The notes beneath the pieces were generated by a model. That model saw only the letters and a list, made by a program, of their open reading frames with translations. It was not told the origin of the DNA and ran no database searches. A stretch of DNA of 64,000 nucleotides from Ruminococcus sp. AF31-8BH (GTDB lineage: Bacteria; Bacillota; Clostridia; Lachnospirales; Lachnospiraceae), in assembly GCF_003460605.1 (NCBI RefSeq), contig NZ_QTVN01000010.1:64501-128500 (forward strand), in the 5' to 3' direction. Positions 1 to 8,100 of this stretch are shown piece by piece (within the stretch, counting starts at the first letter, position 1; every line of letters begins with the position of its first letter). The position numbers and the translations under genes are program-made.

Positions 1-465
1 GTAGGATTCGGAGGTCTTATCTCCTACCCAGGAACCTTCCATGATCACCAGATTGGAAAAACCTTTTTCCTGAAGATATTCTACGATTCCGACGACTACC
101 TCCGGGTGAGTGGTGCCGCCCCAGTAGGCTTCCATGGGGGCGACCAGGTTTGGCTTGATGCCGATCCGCATATTGTACAAACCAAATTCTGAATTCTGTT
201 TTTCCACAGAATCTGAAGAATAAAAACAGTCCACTTCTGCTTTAGAGCTGTCAATAAGACTGCTCTTTGTTTCAAACTTCGCTTTTGTTATAACCTTCTC
301 ACTATTCTGCTGTAAACCTGCCTCGAAATTTTCTGAAAGCGCCTTCAATCCGTATTTCACAAACTTCTTCTCTATCTCTCCTGCCAGATCACACGCCTCC
401 AGCAGTTCTTTCGTCATCTCCTTATATTCAGTTCCGCATTTTATAAAAATCTGATTCTTCTTCAT
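1..465 (-). CDS. DUF362 domain protein, N-terminal part (gene runs off the left edge)
   Basis: The first 155 codons of a minus-strand gene are present; the 3' end lies outside the window. After a polar N-terminal stretch of about 95 residues the frame reaches IKPNLVAPMEAYWGGTTHPE and later NLVIMEGSWVGDKTSES, the KPN...TTHPE...EGS pattern typical of the N-terminal half of DUF362 proteins. These are found alone or joined to 4Fe-4S ferredoxin domains, and their biochemical role is not settled. The start at 465 lies 7 bases after the stop of the ABC permease, so it is probably the last gene of the GntR-ABC operon. A GGAG lies about 14 bases upstream, which is rather far for a ribosome site. I cannot see whether ferredoxin motifs follow. 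Confidence 0.7.
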   Translation of the reverse strand, partial: MKKNQIFIKCGTEYKEMTKELLEACDLAGEIEKKFVKYGLKALSENFEAGLQQNSEKVITKAKFETKSSLIDSSKAEVDCFYSSDSVEKQNSEFGLYNMRIGIKPNLVAPMEAYWGGTTHPEVVVGIVEYLQEKGFSNLVIMEGSWVGDKTSESY

Positions 466-472
466 TTCCGGA

Positions 473-1141
473 TCAGTACTCCTTTTTCTCCATAATCTTT
501 ATGGATATTGTACAGGAAATCAGAACCATTAGCAACATAAGAACAAACAGCATCGCCAGACAGACTGGGATTCCAAGGTTCCAAATGCGCAGGCCCAGAT
601 TTTTCAGACCTGAAAAATCCACTTTCATTTTCTGGCATAGTTCTACGCCAATCCATCCTACAGCCATGATGCCAAATACAAGAACAAGCAGCACCAGCCT
701 TCCTGTAGAGCTTCCATATTTCAACTGTATCGGAAACACAACCGCATTTGCGAAAACAGCAAGAAAAAGACCGACAGCTGCAGAAGCGATCAGTTCTTCC
801 CAGGACACCATACGATATCCGGAAGCATTTACGCCAATTGCAATTGCAACAGCAACAGCCCACAATACCGTGACCATCCCTGCACCCAGCAGATACTTCT
901 CCTTCACATATTCTTTCCTGCTGATAGGAAAAGTAAAAATATAAGGCATACCATTATCCATATCATCACTTGCTATGGTATTCAGTGCCATAACAGCAGC
1001 CAGAACAGACACATAACTGATTAGAAAAGAAGGACCTGCGGAAGTACTAAGGAAACAGAAAATGGCTATAATATATACGCCAATGAACGTTTTCATGTTT
1101 CCCCTCATAATTTCCATGTCTTTTACAAACATACCTTTCAT
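473..1141 (-). CDS. ABC-2 type membrane permease
   Basis: A 222-residue protein with about six hydrophobic segments: two close to the N-terminus (residues about 15-55), a pair at about 85-130, one at about 145-165 and a long one near the C-terminus. It contains the ASDDMDNGMPYIFTFPISRK stretch characteristic of the ABC-2 family permeases that partner YtrB-like ATPases. It should form the membrane channel of an exporter with the ATPase encoded just upstream. The two genes overlap by four bases (ATGA), which implies translational coupling and fixed stoichiometry. The substrate cannot be read from the sequence; relatives are linked to cell-envelope stress or antimicrobial peptide response. Confidence 0.85.
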   Translation of the reverse strand: MKGMFVKDMEIMRGNMKTFIGVYIIAIFCFLSTSAGPSFLISYVSVLAAVMALNTIASDDMDNGMPYIFTFPISRKEYVKEKYLLGAGMVTVLWAVAVAIAIGVNASGYRMVSWEELIASAAVGLFLAVFANAVVFPIQLKYGSSTGRLVLLVLVFGIMAVGWIGVELCQKMKVDFSGLKNLGLRIWNLGIPVCLAMLFVLMLLMVLISCTISIKIMEKKEY

Positions 1142-1989
1142 AATACTTCCCCCTTGATCATCATGGTAATAACATTGTCCACAGACCCACGTTCTATTGC
1201 AAGCTGCGGGTAGTTCTCCGCATAAAATGCACGCTCATCTGTGAGACAGCTGTAGCCGTATTGCTCCTTCTTCACCTTGAGAATATGCTGCTTATCAAGC
1301 AATTCATATTGCTTCTCGTCAGCCTTGATAAGACCATATTCATCCAGCAGCACATCTGTATTCTCATGAAGCACGATCCGTCCCTTATCAATCATATAAA
1401 TATCATCACACAGGCTCTCCAGATCTGAGGAAATGTGGGAGCTGATCAGAATACTTCTTCCTTCCGTCTCCATATATTCCCGAAGGAGTTCCAGAATGCT
1501 ATCCCTGGCAATCACGTCCAGACCGGCTGTAGGCTCATCCAGAACAAGAAGCCTGGCATCAAAGCTGGTGGCTGTCAGCACTTTTAACTTTGCTTTCATT
1601 CCTGTGGAAAACTCTTTCAGTTTCTTATCCATGGGGATGGAAAACAGGCTGCACCGCTTCTCAAACATCTCCCGATCAAATTTCTCATAAGTCTCTGTCA
1701 GAATATGCACAATCTGTTTCACGGTCAAACAATTGGAAAAACCGCTGTCAGAAAGTGTCGCGCCTATATCCGCTTTCTCTTTTTGGGAAATCTGCTCCAT
1801 ATCCTTATTAAACAGACGAATTTCTCCTGCATCAGGATGAACCAGCCCCAGAATAACCTTAAAGGTAGTAGACTTCCCTGCTCCATTGGCTCCGATCAGA
1901 CCGGTGATCTGTCCTTCTTCTACTTCCATACTTACATCCAGGGAAAATCCAGGATAATTCTTCTGCAAATTCTTCAAACTCAACAGCAT
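1138..1989 (-). CDS. ABC transporter ATP-binding protein (YtrB-like)
   Basis: A 283-residue single-domain ATPase. Walker A GANGAGKST is at residues 33-41, the signature-like FSTGMKAKLKV lies near residue 130 and Walker B LLVLDEPTAGLD follows. The signature lacks the usual SGGQ and reads STGM, which is normal for the drug/bacitracin-export type. It should energise the permease encoded directly downstream. The gene begins two bases after the GntR regulator stop codon. The arrangement regulator-ATPase-permease matches the Bacillus ytrAB layout, where the regulator represses its own operon. Confidence 0.9.
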   Translation of the reverse strand: MLLSLKNLQKNYPGFSLDVSMEVEEGQITGLIGANGAGKSTTFKVILGLVHPDAGEIRLFNKDMEQISQKEKADIGATLSDSGFSNCLTVKQIVHILTETYEKFDREMFEKRCSLFSIPMDKKLKEFSTGMKAKLKVLTATSFDARLLVLDEPTAGLDVIARDSILELLREYMETEGRSILISSHISSDLESLCDDIYMIDKGRIVLHENTDVLLDEYGLIKADEKQYELLDKQHILKVKKEQYGYSCLTDERAFYAENYPQLAIERGSVDNVITMMIKGEVL

Positions 1990-1991
1990 AT

Positions 1992-2363
1992 CTACTCCTC
2001 CATAATAAGCTCAAACAGTTCCCGGATCTCTTCCTCAGACAATCCGCTGATCCGCGCTTTCCGGATCACTTCCTCCAGTTCTGTCTCAATCTCCCGCTTC
2101 CGCTCTTCCATAAGAAGTCCCTGGTTATTCTTGGCAATAAAGCTGCCTTTCCCATGCACCGTAACCACGAACCCCTCTTCCTCCAGAAAGTCATACGCCT
2201 TCTTCACCGTAAGAGCACTAATCTTCAGCTCCTTCGCCAAAGTTCTCACAGAGGGAAGCATTTCCTCTTCCTTTAACGTCCCGTCAATGATCATCGCCTT
2301 AATCTGATCTGTGATCTGCTCATAAATTGGCTGCATCGACGAGTGATTAATTATGATCTTCAT
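1992..2363 (-). CDS. GntR-family transcriptional regulator (YtrA subfamily)
   Basis: A 123-residue regulator. I place the start at 2363 (MKIIINHSSMQPIYEQI) because a GGAGG lies just upstream; the frame is open further upstream, but an extended product would run across the promoter. An N-terminal winged helix-turn-helix (residues about 10-75, LPSVRTLAKELKISALTVKK) is followed by only about 45 residues of helical C-terminus. That short effector/dimerisation tail defines the YtrA subgroup. It is the first gene of the operon and sits directly downstream of a promoter overlapped by a large inverted repeat, so autorepression is the likely mode of control. Confidence 0.9.
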   Translation of the reverse strand: MKIIINHSSMQPIYEQITDQIKAMIIDGTLKEEEMLPSVRTLAKELKISALTVKKAYDFLEEEGFVVTVHGKGSFIAKNNQGLLMEERKREIETELEEVIRKARISGLSEEEIRELFELIMEE

Positions 2364-2380
2364 GTGACCCCTCCTTATGC

Positions 2381-2429
2381 AAACAGCATATAACAGTATT
2401 ATACTGTTGTCAAGTGTTATATGCTGTTT
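2381..2429 (-). promoter_or_regulatory. Promoter and palindromic operator of the GntR-ABC operon
   Basis: On the minus strand TTGACA (2413-2408), a 17-base spacer and TATGCT (2390-2385) form a near-consensus promoter. Superimposed on it is a perfect 15-base inverted repeat (AAACAGCATATAACA at 2381-2395, its complement at 2415-2429), with a second nested palindrome AACAGTA-TTA-TACTGTT at 2392-2408 filling the spacer. This geometry fits binding by the GntR regulator encoded just downstream. Confidence 0.85.
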
Positions 2430-2494
2430 ATTTTCAATTAATTCATAGTTACTTTGAACACACTGCCCCTCCCAGGCGTCCGCCTTCGCCACAC

Positions 2495-2537
2495 AAAAAA
2501 AGACGTGCATACCTGAGTCTAAACTCACATACACACG
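2495..2537 (-). terminator. Rho-independent terminator of the symporter gene
   Basis: On the minus strand a 15-base stem with one mismatch (arms 2523-2537 and 2504-2518, loop of four) is followed by a run of seven T (2501-2495). It begins 10 bases after the symporter stop codon. Confidence 0.85.
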
Positions 2538-2546
2538 CCAATATTT

Positions 2547-3839
2547 TTATTCAGCTTTATTAAACACTTCTTTATCCACAGCCCCATTCTGGCAAGCCAC
2601 AATGGTCGTGCAAACTGCATCTCCTGTAATATTAACGGCTGTTCTGGCCATATCCAGAATACGGTCAATACCCATAATAATACCGATTGCTTCCACCGGA
2701 AGACCAACAGAGTTAAATACCATGGTCAAGGTCACAAGACCAACACTTGGAATACCTGCTGTACCAATAGAAGCCAGAGTCGCCGTACCGATAACGGTTA
2801 CATAATCCATAGGTGTCAGATGAATTCCAAATGCCTGCGCTGCAAACATAACCGCAACACCCTGCATGATAGAAGTACCATCCATGTTAATGGTAGCTCC
2901 CAGCGGGATCGTAAAGGAAGAAATCTTTTTGGAAACACCCATTTTCTTATGCAGCGTATCGATGGAAAGAGGTATTGTTGCATTGGATGTTGCCGTGGAA
3001 AAAGCAAAAGCCATAACCGGGAAAAATTTCTTGATAAATCTGACCGGATTCAGGCCGGTAAATACCTTGAGCAAAATCTGATACACTCCAAAGCACTGGA
3101 TTGCCAGCGCGATCAGTACCGCAATCATATACTTTGCCAGCGGAATAAACGCACTGAAGCCAATATTGGCAAAGGTTCTTGCAATAAGACTGAATACACC
3201 GATTGGTGCCAGACTCATAACCATCATGGTCATTTCCATCATAATGTCATTAAACTGGCTGATAAAGTTGGCAACTACCTCTGCGCGCTCTCCAAGCTTG
3301 GCAAGGATCACACCAACGACCAGGGCAAATACGATTACCTGAAGCATCTCGCCATTTGCCAGAGCTTTAAAAGGATTGTCCGGAATAATATTCAAAATGG
3401 TCTGTGCCAGTGAAGCAGACTCCATAGTTTCAATGTCAGAAGCATTCACCTGAATCTTACTCATGTCAAGACCGATACCAGGTCTTAAAAGGGTTCCGAT
3501 TCCAAGGGCAACTGCAACGGCCACCGCAGTAGTAACCAGATAAAATGCAAGAGTCTTGCCGCCTACATTTCCCAGCTTCTTGGTATCTCCGATTGCCATG
3601 CTTCCGCAAACCAGAGAACAAAATACCAATGGAACAACCAGCATTTTCATGAGGCGGATAAATCCCTGACCCAATACATAAAGAACGCCTTCCACGATCA
3701 CATCATTTTTAATATTACCATCCGGAACCAGATAATGAAGAACCATTCCGGTGACAGCACCAACGATCAGTGCAATAAAAATCTTACTGGTCAGACTGAT
3801 TTTCTTTTTCTCTTTTGCATTTTCTTTCTTTGCTCCCAT
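2547..3839 (-). CDS. Dicarboxylate/amino acid:cation symporter (DAACS family)
   Basis: A 430-residue membrane protein of the GltP/DctA/SstT type, which couples uptake of glutamate, aspartate or C4-dicarboxylates to Na+ or H+. A short lysine-rich cytoplasmic start (residues 1-15) is followed by about eight hydrophobic segments and the family's re-entrant loops. Diagnostic stretches are the serine-rich FSTATSNATIPLS hairpin, the NMDGTSIMQG motif and the C-terminal DRILDMARTAVNITGD segment, which carries substrate- and cation-binding residues. Length is normal. The start codon is one base after the preceding gene's stop, so it is probably co-transcribed with the reductase-like gene; a strong terminator follows. 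The exact substrate is not determinable. Confidence 0.92.
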   Translation of the reverse strand: MGAKKENAKEKKKISLTSKIFIALIVGAVTGMVLHYLVPDGNIKNDVIVEGVLYVLGQGFIRLMKMLVVPLVFCSLVCGSMAIGDTKKLGNVGGKTLAFYLVTTAVAVAVALGIGTLLRPGIGLDMSKIQVNASDIETMESASLAQTILNIIPDNPFKALANGEMLQVIVFALVVGVILAKLGERAEVVANFISQFNDIMMEMTMMVMSLAPIGVFSLIARTFANIGFSAFIPLAKYMIAVLIALAIQCFGVYQILLKVFTGLNPVRFIKKFFPVMAFAFSTATSNATIPLSIDTLHKKMGVSKKISSFTIPLGATINMDGTSIMQGVAVMFAAQAFGIHLTPMDYVTVIGTATLASIGTAGIPSVGLVTLTMVFNSVGLPVEAIGIIMGIDRILDMARTAVNITGDAVCTTIVACQNGAVDKEVFNKAE

Positions 3840-3840
3840 C

Positions 3841-4689
3841 TTAGCCTTCCATCCTCTCTTTCATAAATTCTGCCAGAGATTCTTTCCAATCCGGCATGTC
3901 GTATACATCAATAATGCGAAGAATGAAATTATCAAGAACTGCATATGCAGGTCTTGCAGAGGACAGATCTGACTGCGGCGTGGGAACCGGATTCAGCTGT
4001 TCTTTTTTTCCGGAAAGCCGAAGTACTTCCTTTGCAAATTCGTAACGGCTGCAAACGCCCTTGCAGGTAGCATGATAAGTTCCGTACTCATTAGTGCGGA
4101 TCAGGTAAAGAATGATCCTTGCCAGATCCCTGGCACTTGTAGGAGAACCATACTGATCTTCTGCAACGGATAAGGCCTGCCCTTCATCTGCTGAGGCAAG
4201 CACGCGGTTTACAAAATTATTTCCGGTTCCGTATACCCAGTTGCTTCGGATAATAAAGTGCTTGTGGGTGAATTCCTTCACATATTTTTCTCCTGCGAGC
4301 TTTGATTTTCCGTAAACGGTGATAGGATTGGTATCATCAAATTCTGTATAAGGCTTTTTTCCCAAGCCGTCAAAAACGTCATCTGTAGACAGCTGTACCA
4401 TCTTTGCCCCGGTTTTTCTTGCCACAATACTTAAGTTACGGGCACCCAGGGCATTTACGCGGAATGCATGCTCCGGCTCTTTTTCGCAAAGCTCTACATC
4501 GGTAAGTGCCGCACAGTTGATGATCACGTCCGGACGGTTGATCTCACCGAAACGGAGCACTTCATCGGTCTGGGTGATGTCAAGCTCATTCTTATCTGTA
4601 TTCAGAGCTTCAATTTCCAGAGGGTTTAGCATTTCATTAATTGCTTCGCCAATCTGGCCTTCTGATCCTACGATCCATACTTTCAGCAT
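3841..4689 (-). CDS. dTDP-4-dehydrorhamnose reductase family protein (RfbD-like)
   Basis: A 282-residue short-chain dehydrogenase of the RmlD/RfbD family, which reduces dTDP-4-dehydro-L-rhamnose in rhamnose nucleotide synthesis. The N-terminal Rossmann motif is VGSEGQIGEAI instead of the usual G-x-x-GQLG, the catalytic YGKSKLAGEK carries the Tyr-x-x-x-Lys pair, and LSTDDVFDG matches the family. The start at 4689 is set by a GGAGGAAGAG ribosome site; a longer version from 4737 lacks one. No other rhamnose-nucleotide genes are nearby and the next gene is a symporter, so an altered NAD(P)-dependent sugar-nucleotide or other reductase role is possible. Confidence 0.8.
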   Translation of the reverse strand: MLKVWIVGSEGQIGEAINEMLNPLEIEALNTDKNELDITQTDEVLRFGEINRPDVIINCAALTDVELCEKEPEHAFRVNALGARNLSIVARKTGAKMVQLSTDDVFDGLGKKPYTEFDDTNPITVYGKSKLAGEKYVKEFTHKHFIIRSNWVYGTGNNFVNRVLASADEGQALSVAEDQYGSPTSARDLARIILYLIRTNEYGTYHATCKGVCSRYEFAKEVLRLSGKKEQLNPVPTPQSDLSSARPAYAVLDNFILRIIDVYDMPDWKESLAEFMKERMEG

Positions 4690-4745
4690 TTCTCTTCCTC
4701 CTTTATCTCTGTCAAATGCATCGATTTCATCGCACAATTAATATT

Positions 4746-4775
4746 ATTTTAGCAATGTTCAATAGTATCTGTCAA
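4746..4775 (-). promoter_or_regulatory. Promoter for the reductase-symporter pair
   Basis: Minus-strand TTGACA (4775-4770), an 18-base spacer and TAAAAT (4751-4746), about 57 bases upstream of the reductase start. Confidence 0.65.
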
Positions 4776-4798
4776 GGAAAAAGATTGCCCGGCCAGCC

Positions 4799-4827
4799 TT
4801 GTATTTCCATGCGGCAGGCTGTATAAT
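4799..4827 (+). promoter_or_regulatory. Promoter for the beta-propeller gene
   Basis: Plus-strand TTGTAT (4799-4804), a 17-base spacer and TATAAT (4822-4827). Transcription would start inside the palindromic repeat at 4830-4904, placing that repeat in the 5' leader of the downstream gene. Confidence 0.55.
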
Positions 4828-4829
4828 CT

Positions 4830-4904
4830 TAGAGCGTGTTTGAAAAAGGCTTTCTGCAAGATGTGCGTCACAGATTGCAGGAATGATTTTTCAAACACGC
4901 TCTA
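4830..4904. repeat. Palindromic repeat, copy A (75 bp)
   Basis: The termini TAGAGCGTGTTTGAAAAA and TTTTTCAAACACGCTCTA are perfect 18-base inverted repeats, enclosing GGCTTTCTGCAAG and TTGCAGGAATGA segments that also pair partly. The same ends recur at 6767-6930, 14793-14956, 40990-41172 and 61792-61845. It carries no coding sequence, so a MITE-like or REP-like origin is likely. It lies in the leader of the plus-strand beta-propeller gene. Confidence 0.85.
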
Positions 4905-4955
4905 GCATCTCTTAAAAGGTTTTTTCAGCTTTAATGAAATGGAAGGATTTACAGT

Positions 4956-6734
4956 ATGAAACGAAAAATAGGGAAACGAAAGCGGCAGCTTAAAAGAAAG
5001 TACCTAATGAAAAAGCAGCTTCTCACAGGCGGGATTCTGGGCGCTGCAGCCCTTACCGTTTTTGGTGCCGCCCGGCTTGTGGGGAAATTCAAAGAATCTG
5101 CCAACACCGTCTCCATGGTTGCAGCCACTTCCGGGGACAGCGGGCTTAATATGGAACAAACCGACTCCCTTGCAGAGGTAAAGGCAGCTATGGCAAAGCC
5201 TGCCAGCTTTTCCCCCGCCTGTGTGGAATCCACAAAGCCCTCCCTTTACATAGATTCCACAGCCATCGAGGTAAATGGGCAGACCCTGGCAAATCTTTCT
5301 GATTACCAGTCTGCTGACACCCATTCCTTTGATGCAGGGATCAGCTACACAGATGTGGACGGAATTGTCACCTTCCGGGGCAATAATTTCCGCGACACCG
5401 CCTCCTATGGAAACACCCAGATCAAGGAGGGCAAAATAACAGATCTCTGGACCGCCAGCACAGGTTCCATCACGGTAGGCGATGCTACCTGGTCGGGAAG
5501 CGGCTGGACCGGACAGCCTCTTATGGAAAAATGGTCCAAAGAAGCCAAACAGTCCATGAACATGTACGACTGGGCCAAAGAAAAAGACGACCTTGTGGAA
5601 GTGATCTACGCCTGCATGGACGGATATGTGTATTTCCTGGATCTGGAAACAGGCGAGCCGACAAGAGAGGCCCTTTTCCTGGGCTACACCTTCAAGGGCT
5701 CCGGTGCACTGGACCCAAGAGGCTATCCAATCTTATATGTAGGTGCCGGCTACGACAGCAATGAAGGAACCGCCAGGGTTTTCGTGGTCAACCTTCTGGA
5801 CTGCAGCGTCATGTACACCTTCGGAAATAACGATTCTTTTTCCCTTCGCGGAAACTTAAGCTATTTTGACTCCTCCGCACTTGTGGATGCGAATACCGAT
5901 ACTCTGATCTATCCTGGGGAAAACGGCATTCTCTACCTGATCAAATTAAATACCAGCTATGATCCAGCGGCAGGCACCCTGTCCATCGCCCCGGACCCGG
6001 TTGTGAAATGGCATTATTACGGAACCAGAACCAGTGTTGCTTCCTACTGGCTTGGCATGGAGGACAGTGCAGCCATCTACGACGGCTATATTTTCATGTC
6101 CGACAATGGCGGCAATCTGATGTGCCTGGATCTGAACACCCTGCAGCTGGTGTGGGTACAGGACATTCTGGATGACTCCAACTCCTCCCCGGTGCTTTCC
6201 GTGGAGGACGGACATCTTTACCTGTACATCAGCACCTCCTTCCGTCTTGGATGGCGAAGCAATTCCACAGCGGAAGTTCCGGTATGGAAAATTGACGCCG
6301 AGACCGGAGAGATCATCTGGCAGAAATCCTACGAGTGTTCTTCTGAGGACGGGGTCTCCGGCGGCGTCCAGTCCACCATCGCAGTGGGTAAAGAGGAATT
6401 GTCCGACTACATTTATGTGACCGTAGCCAGAACTGGAGGCCAGGCCGAGGGCGTCCTTGCCTGCATTGACAAAAATACAGGGGAAGCCGTCTGGGAGCAT
6501 GCTGCTGCCTATGCCTGGTCCTCTCCTGTATGTGTGTACAATCCCGACGGCAGCGGCAAAGTGCTCTACTGCAACAGCACCGGACACATTTATCTTCTGG
6601 ACGGAAAAACAGGAGAGGTTCTTGACTGCCACCAGATCAGTGAGGGAGTCATCGAAGCATCTCCTGCTGTCTATCAAAGTTATATGGTCGTGGGAACCCG
6701 CGACTGCAAAATATGGGGAATGGAACTGCAGTAA
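4956..6734 (+). CDS. PQQ-like beta-propeller repeat protein, membrane-anchored or secreted
   Basis: A 592-residue protein. A very basic N-terminus (KRKIGKRKRQLKRKYLMKK) precedes a hydrophobic segment (about residues 22-42), giving a signal peptide or N-terminal anchor. The rest consists of repeated blades with the hallmark V/YFLDLETGE, NLMCLDLNTLQLVW, WKIDAETGEIIWQ, ACIDKNTGEAVWEH and IYLLDGKTGEVLDC motifs, typical of the PQQ/quinoprotein-like propeller. These domains usually scaffold extracytoplasmic interactions; no cofactor or enzyme activity can be assigned. A GGAAGG ribosome site supports the start at 4956, with an internal Met at codon 18 as alternative. It is the only plus-strand gene in the first 24 kb and is monocistronic, flanked by palindromic repeats. 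Confidence 0.8.
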   Translation: MKRKIGKRKRQLKRKYLMKKQLLTGGILGAAALTVFGAARLVGKFKESANTVSMVAATSGDSGLNMEQTDSLAEVKAAMAKPASFSPACVESTKPSLYIDSTAIEVNGQTLANLSDYQSADTHSFDAGISYTDVDGIVTFRGNNFRDTASYGNTQIKEGKITDLWTASTGSITVGDATWSGSGWTGQPLMEKWSKEAKQSMNMYDWAKEKDDLVEVIYACMDGYVYFLDLETGEPTREALFLGYTFKGSGALDPRGYPILYVGAGYDSNEGTARVFVVNLLDCSVMYTFGNNDSFSLRGNLSYFDSSALVDANTDTLIYPGENGILYLIKLNTSYDPAAGTLSIAPDPVVKWHYYGTRTSVASYWLGMEDSAAIYDGYIFMSDNGGNLMCLDLNTLQLVWVQDILDDSNSSPVLSVEDGHLYLYISTSFRLGWRSNSTAEVPVWKIDAETGEIIWQKSYECSSEDGVSGGVQSTIAVGKEELSDYIYVTVARTGGQAEGVLACIDKNTGEAVWEHAAAYAWSSPVCVYNPDGSGKVLYCNSTGHIYLLDGKTGEVLDCHQISEGVIEASPAVYQSYMVVGTRDCKIWGMELQ

Positions 6735-6749
6735 TGCGGTTTCTCCCCC

Positions 6750-6768
6750 ATTTTTCAAACAGGCTCTA
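6750..6768. repeat. Solitary right end of the palindromic repeat
   Basis: ATTTTTCAAACAGGCTCTA matches the right terminus of the repeat family and abuts the left end of copy B, sharing TCTAGA at the junction. Together the two ends form a long hairpin flanked by T and A runs just after the beta-propeller gene, which could act as a bidirectional terminator. Confidence 0.6.
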
Positions 6769-6930
6769 GAGCATGTTTAAAAAAGGCTTTCTGCAAGATG
6801 TGCGTCACAATTTGTGGGAGATTTTGCCCGAATGAGGGCGTCGTAGCGGGCTACGACAACCGAATTCAGGTGAAATATACCGCAAAGTGGGGCGTGCAGA
6901 TTGCAGGAATGATTTTTCAAACAGGCTCTA
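6767..6930. repeat. Palindromic repeat, copy B (164 bp)
   Basis: The left end is TAGAGCATGTTTAAAAAAGG (degenerate) and the right end TTTTTCAAACAGGCTCTA. Relative to copy A it carries an extra internal module with the hairpin GTCGTAG-CGGG-CTACGAC. The right end contains the TAG stop codon of the minus-strand methyltransferase gene (6928-6930). Copy C has the same length and layout. Confidence 0.85.
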
Positions 6931-8058
6931 GGCTTTAATCGCCCATCTCATTTTTGTAGACCGTGCGCGGCCATTCTGTGCACATTCCTGTGCGGACGGA
7001 CGAATTACATCTTTGGCGTAATCGGAATAAATTCCTGCCTTATATCCTGCCTTTAACGCTTTTTTTACCAGCTTGTCTTCCCCGGAATGGAAGGTCAGGA
7101 TAGCGGCTCTTCCGCCTGGCTTTAAAGCATCCGGCAGCTTTTCCATAAATTCATAGAGGACCTCAAATTCCCGGTTCACATCAATTCGAAGAGCCTGGAA
7201 GGTACGCTGGCAGGTCTTCTTGATGGTCTCCTTCTTCTCTTTCTCCGGAAGGAAATCAAGGGTCTTCTCAATCACCTGGCGAAGCTTGGTGGTGGTATCC
7301 ATGTGGTTTCCTCTGCGGATCTCATCAGTGATGGCCTTTGCCAGTTCTTCACAGTAGGGCTCGTCAGAATTCTCATAAAGCATTCCGGCAAGCTCGTCTC
7401 TTGTGATGGTCTCAAGACGCTCTGCGGCACTGATCCCGGCCTCCTGGTTCAGACGCAGATCCAGAGGTCCGTCCACCTTAAAGGAAAATCCTCTTTTCGG
7501 GTTGTCGATCTGCATGGAAGAAACGCCAAGGTCTGCCAGCAGGAAATCAAAGCCTCCCACTTCCTTTGCAATCTCATCAATGGTGCAGAAGTTCTGAAGC
7601 TTAATAGTGAGAATGTCCTCCCCAAATCCCAGCTCTTCCAGGCGCTTCTTGGTCTTGGCGGCTTCCTCATGATCCACATCTGTGGCATACACATGGCCTT
7701 TTCCCTGAAGACACTGAAGCATTGCCTTCGTATGGCCTCCGTAGCCTAAAGTAGCGTCAAAGCCTACCTGTCCCGGCTTGATTTCCAGGAAATCAAGGAT
7801 TTCCTTTACCATAATGGAAATGTGCATGCCAGCAGGAGTGTTGCCTTTTTGCATCACATGCTGGATGGTATCCTGGTATTTCTCCGGCTGAAGCTCCTTA
7901 TATTTCTCTTCGAATTTCTTCGGGTATTTGCCCTTGTAGCGCACACGTCTTTTGTGAGACTGCTGTGCGTCCTGTGAAGCAGCTTCCTGCCCCTCGTTGG
8001 AAGTTTTTATTTTCTCAGTCATTTCTGTCTCCTGTAGCTTTTCATCATTCTGTGACAT
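6928..8058 (-). CDS. RsmH-type 16S rRNA (cytosine-N4) methyltransferase paralogue
   Basis: A 376-residue S-adenosylmethionine methyltransferase of the RsmH/MraW family, which methylates N4 of C1402 in the 30S P site. Family motifs are present: GFDATLGYGGHTKAML (SAM loop, near residue 100), LADLGVSSMQIDNPKRGFSF, GPLDLRLN, RTFQALRI and the closing GRARSTKMRWAIKA. It differs from a standard cell-division-cluster RsmH in having about 85 extra charged N-terminal residues (RRVRYKGKYPKKFEEKY) and diverged motif spellings. It sits at the end of the nucleoside salvage cluster, not beside ftsL or mraZ, so a second, specialised copy is likely. I choose the start at 8058, six bases after AGGAG; an in-frame ATG at 8064 is too close to it. 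Its TAG stop comes from repeat copy B. Confidence 0.85.
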   Translation of the reverse strand: MSQNDEKLQETEMTEKIKTSNEGQEAASQDAQQSHKRRVRYKGKYPKKFEEKYKELQPEKYQDTIQHVMQKGNTPAGMHISIMVKEILDFLEIKPGQVGFDATLGYGGHTKAMLQCLQGKGHVYATDVDHEEAAKTKKRLEELGFGEDILTIKLQNFCTIDEIAKEVGGFDFLLADLGVSSMQIDNPKRGFSFKVDGPLDLRLNQEAGISAAERLETITRDELAGMLYENSDEPYCEELAKAITDEIRRGNHMDTTTKLRQVIEKTLDFLPEKEKKETIKKTCQRTFQALRIDVNREFEVLYEFMEKLPDALKPGGRAAILTFHSGEDKLVKKALKAGYKAGIYSDYAKDVIRPSAQECAQNGRARSTKMRWAIKA

Positions 8059-8100
8059 CTGCATCTCCTGTAAAAGGTTCTAAGTCATGCTTTTTTCTTA

